Below are positions 16,806 to 24,999 of a DNA stretch of 64,000 nucleotides, in pieces. The notes under the pieces are model-generated. The model saw only the letters and a program-made list of their open reading frames with translations, was not told the origin of the DNA and ran no database searches. Source of the stretch: Butyricicoccus_A sp963601915 (GTDB lineage: Bacteria > Bacillota > Clostridia > Oscillospirales > Butyricicoccaceae). The stretch's first letter is position 1. Each line of letters begins with the position of its first letter. The stretch lies in contig CAVCGL010000005.1 in NCBI GenBank assembly GCA_963601915.1, positions 80,197 to 144,196 of the forward strand, given 5' to 3'. A program made the position numbers and the translations under genes.

Positions 16806-16937
16806 AGTGAGTTGCAACAAATAACCTTGTATAAATCAAAGATTTTAGGGAAAAAAGCGAGAATTTGCACGAATTAAAAAGGTGTTTTCCATCGGTGAAA
16901 ATGACGATAAATAAGATGTTTAGAATTATCGCGCCGA

Positions 16938-16946
16938 TTCGACAAA
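16938..16946 (-). promoter_or_regulatory. 0A box (perfect match)
   Basis: TTTGTCGAA on the minus strand, identical to the Spo0A~P binding consensus, between putP and spo0A. Confidence 0.5.
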
Positions 16947-16950
16947 CAGC

Positions 16951-16991
16951 GAAAAAAACAACAGATCTCCCGATATTTTCGGGAGATCTGT
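16951..16991 (-). terminator. Intrinsic terminator after putP
   Basis: Minus-strand ACAGATCTCCCGA/TCGGGAGATCTGT stem with a short ATAT-type loop, followed by TGTTTTTTT. Confidence 0.9.
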
Positions 16992-17004
16992 GCAAAATGT
17001 GCGA

Positions 17005-18537
17005 TTATTCTTTGCTTGCCAGACGCGCATTGACTTCATCAAAGGTAGCAAGAACGTCTGCGGACGGAGCTGGTGTTACCAAGCTAACAACAACATTGAC
17101 GAGCAGAGCCAGAACAAATGCCGGCAGCAGCTCATAGATACCAAAAATGCCTCCCATCGGTGCGATCAGGAATTTCCAAACGAATACCATGATGCCGCCA
17201 ACGACCATGCCGGACAGGGCACCCTGCAGGGTGGAACGCTTCCAGAACAGTGCCAGCAGAACAATCGGACCGAAGGTTGCGCCGAAGCCAGCCCAAGCGA
17301 ACGATACAATCTTAAATACCGAGCTGTCCGGATTGCGAGCCAAGAATACAGCGATGACAGCGATGACAACGACGGTCAGACGAGCCACTGTGATGCTCTG
17401 CTTCTGCGTCAGCTTGACGCCAAACAAATCCTGCAGCAGGTTCTGCGAGAAGCTGGAAGAAGCAGCGAGCAGCTGCGAGTCAGAGGTAGACATCGTGGAT
17501 GCCAGAATACCGGACAGAATGACACCGGCGATGATAGCTGCAAGAACACCATGGTTGCTGATGAGCTGTGCGACGGTGATGATGATGCGCTCCGGATCTG
17601 CCAGTACCGGCAGGGCACCGGCCTTGGTCATGCCCAGACCAGCAATACCGATAAAGACAGCAACAGCCATAGAAATGACAACCCAAACCGTTGCAATGCG
17701 GCGGGAAGTCTTGATTTTCTTGTCGTCTTCGGTTGCCATGAAGCGCAGCAGGACGTGCGGCATACCAAAGTAGCCGAGACCCCATGCCAGCATGGAGAAC
17801 GAGGTCAGTGCGCCGTAAGCGGAAGAAGAACCGGTTTCCGGATCATAAATGCTGGTTAAGCTCAGATAGCCCGGCAATGCGCGTGCATTGGTGAGAACGG
17901 CATCCATGCCACCAGCCATATGAACGGCGTAAACAATGACAATAACCAGAGCAATGGTCATGACAATGGACTGAATCAAGTCGGTGGTGCTGGCAGCTAA
18001 GAAGCCGCCCAGTGCGCAGTAACCGACGATGATTGCTGCGCTGACGATCATGGCAACCATATAATCTACGCCGAACAGCTGATTGAACAGCTTACCACAG
18101 GCAGCAAAGCCGGATGCGGTGTACGGAATAAAGAAGATGATGATGATAACGGCAGCAACGGAAGAAAGAACGTGCTTTTTGTCGCCGTAGCGATCCGCGA
18201 AAAAGTCCGGAATCGTGATCGAGTTGGTGGTGTGGGTGTACACGCGGATGCGGCGTGCCACGAGCAGCCAGTTGAGATAGGTACCGATTGCCAGACCGAT
18301 TGCCGTCCAGGCGGCATCGGCAACGCCGGTTAAGTAGGCAACGCCCGGCAGACCCATGAGCAGCCAGCTGCTCATATCAGAGGCTTCCGCACTCATGGCG
18401 GTGACCAGCGGGCCGAGCTTTCGACCGCCTAAGTAGAAATCATCGGTGTTTTTGTTCTTGTTGGACATTTTGAAACCGATGAACAGCATCATTGCGAGAT
18501 AGGCAACAATCGCAACGACAATAATAACGTTAGACAT
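17005..18537 (-). CDS. putP: Sodium/proline symporter
   Basis: A 510-residue sodium:solute symporter (SSS family) with about 13 helices. Marks of PutP are DDFYLGGRKLGPLVTAMSAE near the N-terminus, SDMSSWLLMGLPG, and the Na+-site helix GVILSGILASTMSTSDSQLL. It imports L-proline with Na+, used as a nutrient, osmolyte or Stickland electron acceptor. The start ATG follows AAAGGAG. It is a single-gene unit with its own terminator; a TetR gene lies upstream on the same strand with a 150-base gap that has nothing else visible apart from an extended -10-like TGCTAGAAT for putP. Confidence 0.95.
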   Translation of the reverse strand: MSNVIIVVAIVAYLAMMLFIGFKMSNKNKNTDDFYLGGRKLGPLVTAMSAEASDMSSWLLMGLPGVAYLTGVADAAWTAIGLAIGTYLNWLLVARRIRVYTHTTNSITIPDFFADRYGDKKHVLSSVAAVIIIIFFIPYTASGFAACGKLFNQLFGVDYMVAMIVSAAIIVGYCALGGFLAASTTDLIQSIVMTIALVIVIVYAVHMAGGMDAVLTNARALPGYLSLTSIYDPETGSSSAYGALTSFSMLAWGLGYFGMPHVLLRFMATEDDKKIKTSRRIATVWVVISMAVAVFIGIAGLGMTKAGALPVLADPERIIITVAQLISNHGVLAAIIAGVILSGILASTMSTSDSQLLAASSSFSQNLLQDLFGVKLTQKQSITVARLTVVVIAVIAVFLARNPDSSVFKIVSFAWAGFGATFGPIVLLALFWKRSTLQGALSGMVVGGIMVFVWKFLIAPMGGIFGIYELLPAFVLALLVNVVVSLVTPAPSADVLATFDEVNARLASKE

Positions 18538-18687
18538 GTTTCGTACTCCTTTTGTGAAAGTATCATACCTGCTTATTCTAGCATAAAAAAGACCAAACGG
18601 AAATATAGAACGAATACTAGAATAAAGTTTGTACTATACAGACAAAAGAAAACGCATTTTTGACGGATATGCGTGTGAAATGCCGAG

Positions 18688-19275
18688 TTATTTTGCTTTA
18701 TATGCACTTAAAAATAGCGGAAGTTCTGTACCGGAATACTGATACAAAGAGTAATCTCCATTGCAGATGCACCAGTCGTAAATCATCGCACGCTCCAGCA
18801 TCGCGTAAGCTTTGATGATTTCATTGACGGAAACATCGGTGCGCAGCTGTCCGCGGCTCTGTCCTTCGATCACGATTCGACGCAAAACGCGGTAGTAGGT
18901 ACGGCTCTGATTGAGCAGATGCCGGTCTCCATAGGTGATGAGCTGAGAGGAATACATCTGCGCGAGCAGATCCATCGGCACACTGTTTTCGATCATGAGG
19001 AACAGCTCATGGTTGAGGTACATGAGCTTGTCAAAGCTGTTCATCTCCGGATCCATTTCCTGCATCAATTGCTCGTATTTGGCGTCAAATAAATAGGAAA
19101 GAGAGGAGAGCAGGGCATCTTTGCTGTCAAAATAATGGTAAAACGAGCCTTTGGATGTCTCCGAGCGCTCGACAATGTCTTCGATGGTTGTGCCCTCATA
19201 TCCCTTTTCATAAAATAGTGACCATGCCGCATCGACGATGCGGCCTTTGGTGTTGCGGGCATCCTTTTTTGCCAT
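18688..19275 (-). CDS. TetR-family transcriptional regulator
   Basis: A 195-residue TetR-type repressor. The N-terminal HTH is clear (GRIVDAAWSLFYEKGYEGTT, IEDIVERSETSKGSFYHYF), with a helical ligand-binding domain of no recognisable subclass. ATG with AGGAGG upstream. It diverges from the small gene at 19449; the gap between them carries three GTTTAC-type half-sites that may be its operator. Targets could be that gene, itself, or putP downstream. Confidence 0.92.
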   Translation of the reverse strand: MAKKDARNTKGRIVDAAWSLFYEKGYEGTTIEDIVERSETSKGSFYHYFDSKDALLSSLSYLFDAKYEQLMQEMDPEMNSFDKLMYLNHELFLMIENSVPMDLLAQMYSSQLITYGDRHLLNQSRTYYRVLRRIVIEGQSRGQLRTDVSVNEIIKAYAMLERAMIYDWCICNGDYSLYQYSGTELPLFLSAYKAK

Positions 19276-19343
19276 GCAGAGGACCTCCTGTTTCTTTTTT
19301 GTTTCTATTATACGGCAGAGAAATCCGGTTAGACAAGAGAAAA

Positions 19344-19414
19344 GTTTACAAATACAGGGGATTTGTTTACAAAAAGTTTCTTGTAGTTACCTGAAAAAAC
19401 AAGTAAAGTAAACA
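19344..19414. promoter_or_regulatory. Candidate TetR operator half-sites
   Basis: GTTTACAAA at 19344-19352 and again at 19365-19373, plus the inverted GTAAAC at 19408-19413, all in the divergent gap between the TetR gene and the small gene. A -10-like TATGAT sits at 19415-19420. Confidence 0.4.
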
Positions 19415-19448
19415 TATGATACACAAACAGAGAGAGGAGATGGCGCAA

Positions 19449-19751
19449 ATGACGATGGAAAAATACAACATTTTCTTTGACAGTCCGGTAGGCTTGCTGT
19501 CCGGTACGTTGGATTTATGTCAGACAGACTGCGGGCTAACAGGACACATCACGATGATGGGACACGGAACCAATATTACCGACGGAAACATGATCGATGA
19601 CAAGCGGGATTTTTATGGAACCGTTTGGCTCCGGGAGGAAGAAGTGCCGTTTCACGCACAGGGCGTGCTGGAAGACGGCATGTTGGAGCTGGATATGAAT
19701 ATTGGGTCTCAGCTGTTTCCGCTCACAGGATTTCCGGTTCCTACCGCATGA
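19449..19751 (+). CDS. Small uncharacterised beta-rich protein
   Basis: A 100-residue protein starting at the ATG at 19449 (AGGAG nine bases upstream; the ATG at 19440 is too close to the site). It has no signal peptide or membrane helix. The pattern of alternating polar/hydrophobic strands with turns (SPVGLLSGTLDL, GLTGHITMMGHGTNITDG, KRDFYGTVWL, FPLTGFPVPT) resembles the small glycine-rich lipocalin-like domain seen in many clostridial hypothetical proteins. It diverges from a TetR gene and is probably its target. I do not know its function. Confidence 0.7.
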   Translation: MTMEKYNIFFDSPVGLLSGTLDLCQTDCGLTGHITMMGHGTNITDGNMIDDKRDFYGTVWLREEEVPFHAQGVLEDGMLELDMNIGSQLFPLTGFPVPTA

Positions 19752-19755
19752 GCTG

Positions 19756-19784
19756 TTGCACGAAACAGGGAGGACTGGTATAAT
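19756..19784 (+). promoter_or_regulatory. Promoter of hisB
   Basis: TTGCAC (19756-19761), a 17-base spacer and TATAAT (19779-19784), 33 bases ahead of the hisB ATG. Confidence 0.65.
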
Positions 19785-19817
19785 AAAACCAGTTTTTATC
19801 TCAAGGAGGCTTCCTGT

Positions 19818-20405
19818 ATGGCACGCACGAGCACAATCGAACGCAACACAAACGAGACCAAAATCAAGCTGTCGTTGAATCTGGACGGAACCGGCAAGGC
19901 AGATATTGCCAGCGGTGTGGGTTTCTTCGATCATATGATGAACGGATTTACCCGGCATGGACTGTTTGATGTCGATCTCAAGGTCAAGGGCGATCTGGAG
20001 GTTGATTGTCATCATACCATCGAAGATACCGGCATTGTTCTCGGCAATGCAATCCGCGAGGCAGTTGGCGATAAAAAGGGCATCAAGCGCTATGGTTCCT
20101 GCATTCTTCCGATGGATGAGGCACTGGTTCTGTGTGCGGTGGATTTGTCTGGCCGTCCGTATCTGGTCTTTGACGGCGAGTTTACGGCTGACCGCTGCGG
20201 AGATATGGATACCGAAATGGCGCGTGAATTTTTCTACGCCGTATCCTATGGCGCGGCGATGAACCTGCACATCAAGGTGCTGTACGGTTCCAACAACCAC
20301 CATATTATGGAGGCCATGTTCAAGGCATTTGCCAAAGCGCTGGATGCAGCCACCATGTATGATGAGCGCATCACAGATGTGCTGTCCACCAAGGGCACGC
20401 TGTAA
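19818..20405 (+). CDS. hisB: Imidazoleglycerol-phosphate dehydratase
   Basis: A 195-residue monofunctional IGP dehydratase (histidine synthesis, sixth step, Mn-dependent). Motifs: GVGFFDHMMNGFTRHG near residue 35, DCHHTIEDTGIVLG near 65, and the repeat-related SNNHHIMEAMFKAFAKAL near the end. These are the paired HHxxE-type Mn ligands. ATG follows AAGGAGG. It stands alone with its own promoter and terminator rather than in a his operon, so the other his genes must be elsewhere. Confidence 0.97.
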   Translation: MARTSTIERNTNETKIKLSLNLDGTGKADIASGVGFFDHMMNGFTRHGLFDVDLKVKGDLEVDCHHTIEDTGIVLGNAIREAVGDKKGIKRYGSCILPMDEALVLCAVDLSGRPYLVFDGEFTADRCGDMDTEMAREFFYAVSYGAAMNLHIKVLYGSNNHHIMEAMFKAFAKALDAATMYDERITDVLSTKGTL

Positions 20406-20417
20406 AATCAGAAAGAG

Positions 20418-20456
20418 AAAAAATGCTTCTCCAATACATGGAGAAGCATTTTTTTT
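20418..20456 (+). terminator. Terminator after hisB
   Basis: AAAAAATGCTTCTCC/GGAGAAGCATTTTTTTT hairpin. It also lies at the end of the converging pdxT and may work both ways. Confidence 0.9.
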
Positions 20457-20465
20457 GTGTCTGTG

Positions 20466-21023
20466 TTACTGCATTTGCAGAAAATATTCATGAATTGCCG
20501 TGTTGTCATCTAATTCCGGATGAAACGCCGTGACGAGTTGATTTCCCTGTCGCGCGGCGACAATGTTTCCGTCCACAGTCGCTAATATCTGCGTATCGCC
20601 CTCAACAGAGGCAATATACGGCGCGCGGATAAAGGTCATAGGCAAAACGCCCAGCGTCTCAAATGGCTGTTCCGTGTGAAAGCTGCCGAGCTGTCTGCCA
20701 TAGGCATTGCGCTTGACGGAAATATCCATTGTCGCAAAGCATGGCTTGCCGCCGTCTACCTGCTTGGCCAGCAAGATGAGACCTGCACAGGTACCCAATA
20801 CCGGCATTCCGTCTGTGATGCGCTGCTTGAGCGGCTCTAACAATTCAAGCTCTGTGAGCAGCTTGCGCATGACGGTGCTCTCGCCGCCCGGCAGAATCAG
20901 CCGATCCATCGGCTGAGATAAATCGCGCTTTTGCCGGATTTCAAAATGCGGCACTTGAAGCCGATCCAATACAGCGGCGTGTTCAGCAAAGGCGCCTTGC
21001 AACGCCAGAATACCTACAGCCAT
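20466..21023 (-). CDS. pdxT: Pyridoxal 5'-phosphate synthase, glutaminase subunit
   Basis: A 185-residue class I glutamine amidotransferase that hydrolyses glutamine and passes ammonia to PdxS. Motifs: LALQGAFAEHAAVL at the start, LPGGESTVM, the nucleophile Cys in GTCAGLILLA, and the catalytic His-Glu in TAFHPELDDN. Starts one base after the pdxS stop, so it is coupled to it. PLP synthesis here is by the R5P-dependent DXP-independent route. Confidence 0.96.
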   Translation of the reverse strand: MAVGILALQGAFAEHAAVLDRLQVPHFEIRQKRDLSQPMDRLILPGGESTVMRKLLTELELLEPLKQRITDGMPVLGTCAGLILLAKQVDGGKPCFATMDISVKRNAYGRQLGSFHTEQPFETLGVLPMTFIRAPYIASVEGDTQILATVDGNIVAARQGNQLVTAFHPELDDNTAIHEYFLQMQ

Positions 21024-21024
21024 C

Positions 21025-21897
21025 TTACTTGCCTCTTTCTGCCATCAGCAGAGCAATTTCATTTTCGTTGATGCCGACCATTGCTTTGCCCAGATCCTCA
21101 GACAGCTTGGCAATCAGCTTGGCATCCGTATAGTTGGTAACAGCCTGTACAATCGCAGCGGCACGCTTTGCCGGGTTGCCGGACTTGAAGATACCGGAAC
21201 CGACAAAAACACCCTCTGCACCCAGCTGCATCATCAGGGCAGCATCGGCCGGTGTGGCAACGCCGCCAGCGGCAAAGTTGACAACCGGCAGTCTGCCGTT
21301 TTCATGTACATAGCGCAGCAGCTCAACCGGCACCTGCAGCTGCTTGGCTGCTTCAAACAGCTCATCGTCACGCAGATTTTGTACCCGACGGATTTCTGCA
21401 TTCATCGCACGCATGTGGCGAACGGCCTGTACGACATCGCCGGTGCCCGGCTCGCCCTTGGTGCGGATCATAGATGCGCCCTCCTCAATGCGGCGCAGTG
21501 CCTCGCCCAGATCTCGTGCACCGCATACAAACGGTACCTTGAACTGCGTTTTGTCGATATGATAGACGTCATCTGCCGGAGAGAGCACTTCGCTCTCGTC
21601 GATATAGTCGATTTCGATGGCTTCGAGCACCTGCGCCTCTACAAAGTGGCCGATGCGGCACTTGGCCATGACCGGAATAGAAACCGCTTCCTGAATGCCG
21701 CGGATCATTTTCGGGTCACTCATACGGGATACGCCGCCTGCTGCGCGGATGTCAGCCGGAATGCGCTCGAGTGCCATGACGGCACATGCACCGGCCTCTT
21801 CTGCGATCTTTGCCTGCTCCGGTGTGGTGACGTCCATGATAACGCCGCCCTTGAGCATCTGTGCCAACTCTTTATTTAACTGGTATCTGTTCTCCAT
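21025..21897 (-). CDS. pdxS: Pyridoxal 5'-phosphate synthase lyase subunit
   Basis: A 290-residue TIM-barrel PLP synthase that builds PLP from ribose 5-phosphate, glyceraldehyde 3-phosphate and ammonia. Typical stretches are LKGGVIMDVTTPEQAKIAE, ADIRAAGGVSRMSDP, and the second active-site Lys in SMIRTKGEPGTG. The ATG giving MENRYQLN follows GAGGAGG. It heads the pdxST operon and diverges from the pdxR-type regulator gene. Confidence 0.97.
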   Translation of the reverse strand: MENRYQLNKELAQMLKGGVIMDVTTPEQAKIAEEAGACAVMALERIPADIRAAGGVSRMSDPKMIRGIQEAVSIPVMAKCRIGHFVEAQVLEAIEIDYIDESEVLSPADDVYHIDKTQFKVPFVCGARDLGEALRRIEEGASMIRTKGEPGTGDVVQAVRHMRAMNAEIRRVQNLRDDELFEAAKQLQVPVELLRYVHENGRLPVVNFAAGGVATPADAALMMQLGAEGVFVGSGIFKSGNPAKRAAAIVQAVTNYTDAKLIAKLSEDLGKAMVGINENEIALLMAERGK

Positions 21898-22019
21898 GAT
21901 AGGAAACCTCCTCAAGGTCTTTACTTTTTGGATGTCACCCAGTATAATGCTGTTGTGGCATGAAGAAAATGCCCAATTAAAAGATATTCAGTCAGGTCAG
22001 ATTGGAGAAAAGAACAGCT

Positions 22020-23432
22020 GTGATTACCTATAATCTTATGAATAGCGGGTCAGATTCGCTGTATGCGTATCTGTGTAAAAGCATCAAACAGGATATTTTG
22101 CAAGGGACACTCAAGAAGGGAGAGCGGCTGCCGTCCAAGCGCGCTTTCGCGTCCAATCTCGGTGTCAGCGTCGTTACGGTAGAAAACGCATATGCGCAGT
22201 TAATTGCGGAAGGATATATCTATTCCATCCCGAAGCGGGGGTTTTATGTTGCCGATTTCAGTGATCTGCCGACAGAGCTACAGCAAAAGACACCGACATT
22301 TTCTCAGGAGATGGTTTCGCTCACCGGCGGAGACAGCTCGTATTTTGCCGACTTTTCCAGCAACCAAACCTCTTCTGACCTGTTTCCGTTTACGATCTGG
22401 TCTAAGGTCATCCGAGAAATTCTCAATGACAGCCGCGTGCAGCTCATGACAAATTCTCCGTGCGGCGGCATTTTTGCCCTGCGCGAGAGTATCGCGCGGT
22501 ATTTAAAAGACTTTCGCGGCATGACGGTTCGGCCGGAACAGATTATTATCGGCGCAGGCACGGAGTATTTATACGGTCTGCTCATCCAGCTGCTCGGCAA
22601 TGACAAGGTTTATGCGGTGGAAAATCCGGGCTATCGCAAGCCAGAGCGCATTTACAATAGCTATCATGTGCCGCGTGCGTGGATTTCCATGGATGAGGCG
22701 GGTATTCGCGTGCCGGAGCTGGAGAGAGCGGAAGCGGATATTGTGCATATCACGCCGTCTCATCAATATCCGACGGGGATTGTCATGCCGATCAGCCGAC
22801 GGTATGAGCTGCTCGCGTGGGCATCGCGCAAAGAAGGCCAATATATTATCGAAGATGACTATGACAGCGAATTGCGTTTGAGCGGACAGCCAATTCCGAC
22901 CTTACAGAGCATTGATATGTCCGGCAAGGTCATTTACATGAATACATTTACCAAGACCCTGTGCTCTACCGTTCGTATCAGCTATATGATTTTGCCGCAG
23001 CCGCTGCTGGAGCCATTTTATGAAAGGCTGTCGTTTTATTCGTGTACGGTATCCAATTTTGAACAGTATACCCTGGCTCGCTTCATTGAAGAGGGAAAAT
23101 TTGAATCGCATGTCAATCGGCTGCGTAGTCATTACCGGAAAAAGCGCGATATTTTTCTGGAAGCTCTGCATAGCAGCAAATTGGAGCATCTGGCAACGGT
23201 TTCCGGCTCGGAGGCGGGATTTCACTTCCTGCTGACGCTTCGCACAGATATTCCGCAGGAAACAGTGATAGCCCGTGCGCAGTCGAAGAGCATCAAATTG
23301 GTACCGTTGTCCTCGTATTATTATGGAGAAGCGCCAGAACACGTACAAAATGTGTATGTTATGAATTTTTCTTCGTTGAATGTCAGCCATGCAGAGGAGA
23401 TTTGCAGGAGATTGTATGCATGCTGTCTGTAG
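22020..23432 (+). CDS. pdxR: MocR/PdxR-type GntR regulator with aminotransferase domain
   Basis: About 470 residues: an N-terminal GntR winged helix (LYAYLCKSIKQDILQGTL, KKGERLPSKRAFASNLGVS) joined to a fold-type I aminotransferase domain that binds PLP. The Schiff-base Lys is likely in NTFTKTLCSTVRISYM, and IEDDYDSELR precedes it. Family members (PdxR) sense PLP and activate pdxST. Placement divergent to pdxST strongly supports that role. GTG start at 22020 with GGAG eleven bases upstream; a TTG start at 22002 is possible but has no ribosome site. Confidence 0.9.
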   Translation: MITYNLMNSGSDSLYAYLCKSIKQDILQGTLKKGERLPSKRAFASNLGVSVVTVENAYAQLIAEGYIYSIPKRGFYVADFSDLPTELQQKTPTFSQEMVSLTGGDSSYFADFSSNQTSSDLFPFTIWSKVIREILNDSRVQLMTNSPCGGIFALRESIARYLKDFRGMTVRPEQIIIGAGTEYLYGLLIQLLGNDKVYAVENPGYRKPERIYNSYHVPRAWISMDEAGIRVPELERAEADIVHITPSHQYPTGIVMPISRRYELLAWASRKEGQYIIEDDYDSELRLSGQPIPTLQSIDMSGKVIYMNTFTKTLCSTVRISYMILPQPLLEPFYERLSFYSCTVSNFEQYTLARFIEEGKFESHVNRLRSHYRKKRDIFLEALHSSKLEHLATVSGSEAGFHFLLTLRTDIPQETVIARAQSKSIKLVPLSSYYYGEAPEHVQNVYVMNFSSLNVSHAEEICRRLYACCL

Positions 23433-23496
23433 AAAGCGATTTACTTTTTTGCATAACGTGGTATGATAGATAATACCGAAAAAGGAGTTGAAACAA

Positions 23497-24945
23497 ATGT
23501 CAGTGTTAAACAAGATACAGCCAGAGGGCGTATTTACAATTTTTGAACAGCTGTGTGCGATTCCGCATGGTTCGCGCAACACCAAAGCCATCAGCGATTT
23601 CTGTGTGAATTTTGCACAGCAGCGCGGCCTGCGGTATATCCAAGACGAGAGCAACAATGTGATTCTTTTTGCTCCGGCATCGGAAGGGATGGAACATACA
23701 CAGCCGGTTATTTTGCAGGGACATCTGGATATGGTCTGTGAAAAGACACCAGACTGCGATTTGGACATGGAAAAACAGGGCCTGCGCCTGAAAACCGACG
23801 GAGAGTGGATCTGGGCAGATCAGACCACACTGGGCGGTGATGACGGCATTGCCGTCGCGTATGCACTGGCAATTTTGGATGATGCCAGCATTCAGCATCC
23901 GCCGCTGGAAGTAATTTTGACTGTGGATGAAGAAATTGGTATGCTCGGCGCAGCATCCATTGATTTGGGGCAGATTGGCGGCCGCCGTCTGCTCAATATT
24001 GATTCGGAAGAGGAAGGCGTTTTGCTGACAAGCTGTGCAGGTGGCGCAACGGTTTGCTGCTCAATTCCGATGATGTGGAGTGTAAAGAAGGGCTTGCGCG
24101 TCAGCGTCAAGATTCATGGTCTGCGCGGCGGTCATTCCGGCACGGAGATCAATAAGGGCAGAGCCAATGCCAATATGCTGCTCGGACGTTTCCTGAATGA
24201 GCTGGACAAAGAGTATCCGTATGCACTGTGCACGGTAGATGGCGGACTCAAGGACAATGCCATTCCGCGCGAGAGCACAGCGGATATGATTATCTCTCCG
24301 GATTATTTGGAAGAGCTTCGTGCCTATGCACAACAAACACAAAACGCATGGCGCGAAGAATTTGGCGAAAATGATCCGGATATTGCTATTTCCATTGATG
24401 AAATCGGCATAGACAGCCACGAAGTCATGTTTGGCGATTGCCGCAGAAATACCCTCGCCGTGATGAGCCAGCTGCCTAACGGGGTGCAGGCGATGAGCCA
24501 GGAGATTGAAGGGCTGGTGCAGACTTCCCTGAATTTGGGTATCTTGAAAACGGATTTTCGCGGCGTGCACATGACGTTCTCTGTGCGAAGCTCGATCAAT
24601 GCAGAAAAAGATGCCCTGATGGAACAGCTGGCAGATCTGATGGCGCGTTACGGCGGTGGCGCAGAGATAGAAGGAGAATATCCAGCTTGGGAGTATCGCA
24701 AGGAATCCAAGCTGCGCCGCATCATGACGCAGGTATACACGGAGCAGTATGGGCAAGCGCCGAAGATTGAAGCTATTCATGCGGGCGTAGAGTGTGGCTT
24801 GCTTGCCGGCAAGCTGCCGGATCTGGATGCAATTTCCTTCGGACCGAATATTGAAGAAATTCATACCACGCGTGAGCGCTTGTCTATTCCATCGGTACAG
24901 CGCACATGGAAATTGATTCTCGGTGTCCTCAAGGCGTGCAAGTAA
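23497..24945 (+). CDS. pepD: Aminoacyl-histidine dipeptidase (peptidase D, M20 family)
   Basis: A 482-residue M20-family metallodipeptidase that hydrolyses Xaa-His and other dipeptides with two Zn ions. Motifs: LQGHLDMVCEK (metal His/Asp), TLGGDDGIAVAYALAI, TVDEEIGMLGA (catalytic Glu) and LRGGHSGTEINKGRANAN. ATG at 23497 follows AAAGGAG; a TTG nine bases earlier overlaps the site and is rejected. Single-gene unit ending in a good terminator. Confidence 0.95.
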   Translation: MSVLNKIQPEGVFTIFEQLCAIPHGSRNTKAISDFCVNFAQQRGLRYIQDESNNVILFAPASEGMEHTQPVILQGHLDMVCEKTPDCDLDMEKQGLRLKTDGEWIWADQTTLGGDDGIAVAYALAILDDASIQHPPLEVILTVDEEIGMLGAASIDLGQIGGRRLLNIDSEEEGVLLTSCAGGATVCCSIPMMWSVKKGLRVSVKIHGLRGGHSGTEINKGRANANMLLGRFLNELDKEYPYALCTVDGGLKDNAIPRESTADMIISPDYLEELRAYAQQTQNAWREEFGENDPDIAISIDEIGIDSHEVMFGDCRRNTLAVMSQLPNGVQAMSQEIEGLVQTSLNLGILKTDFRGVHMTFSVRSSINAEKDALMEQLADLMARYGGGAEIEGEYPAWEYRKESKLRRIMTQVYTEQYGQAPKIEAIHAGVECGLLAGKLPDLDAISFGPNIEEIHTTRERLSIPSVQRTWKLILGVLKACK

Positions 24946-24958
24946 AAAAAGCAAGATA

Positions 24959-24993
24959 AAAGGGAGAGCTTAAACGGCTCTCCCTGATTTTTT
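24959..24993 (+). terminator. Terminator after pepD
   Basis: AGGGAGAGC/GCTCTCCCT hairpin followed by GATTTTTTC, in the gap between the converging pepD and tex. Confidence 0.85.
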
Positions 24994-24999
24994 CTGACA

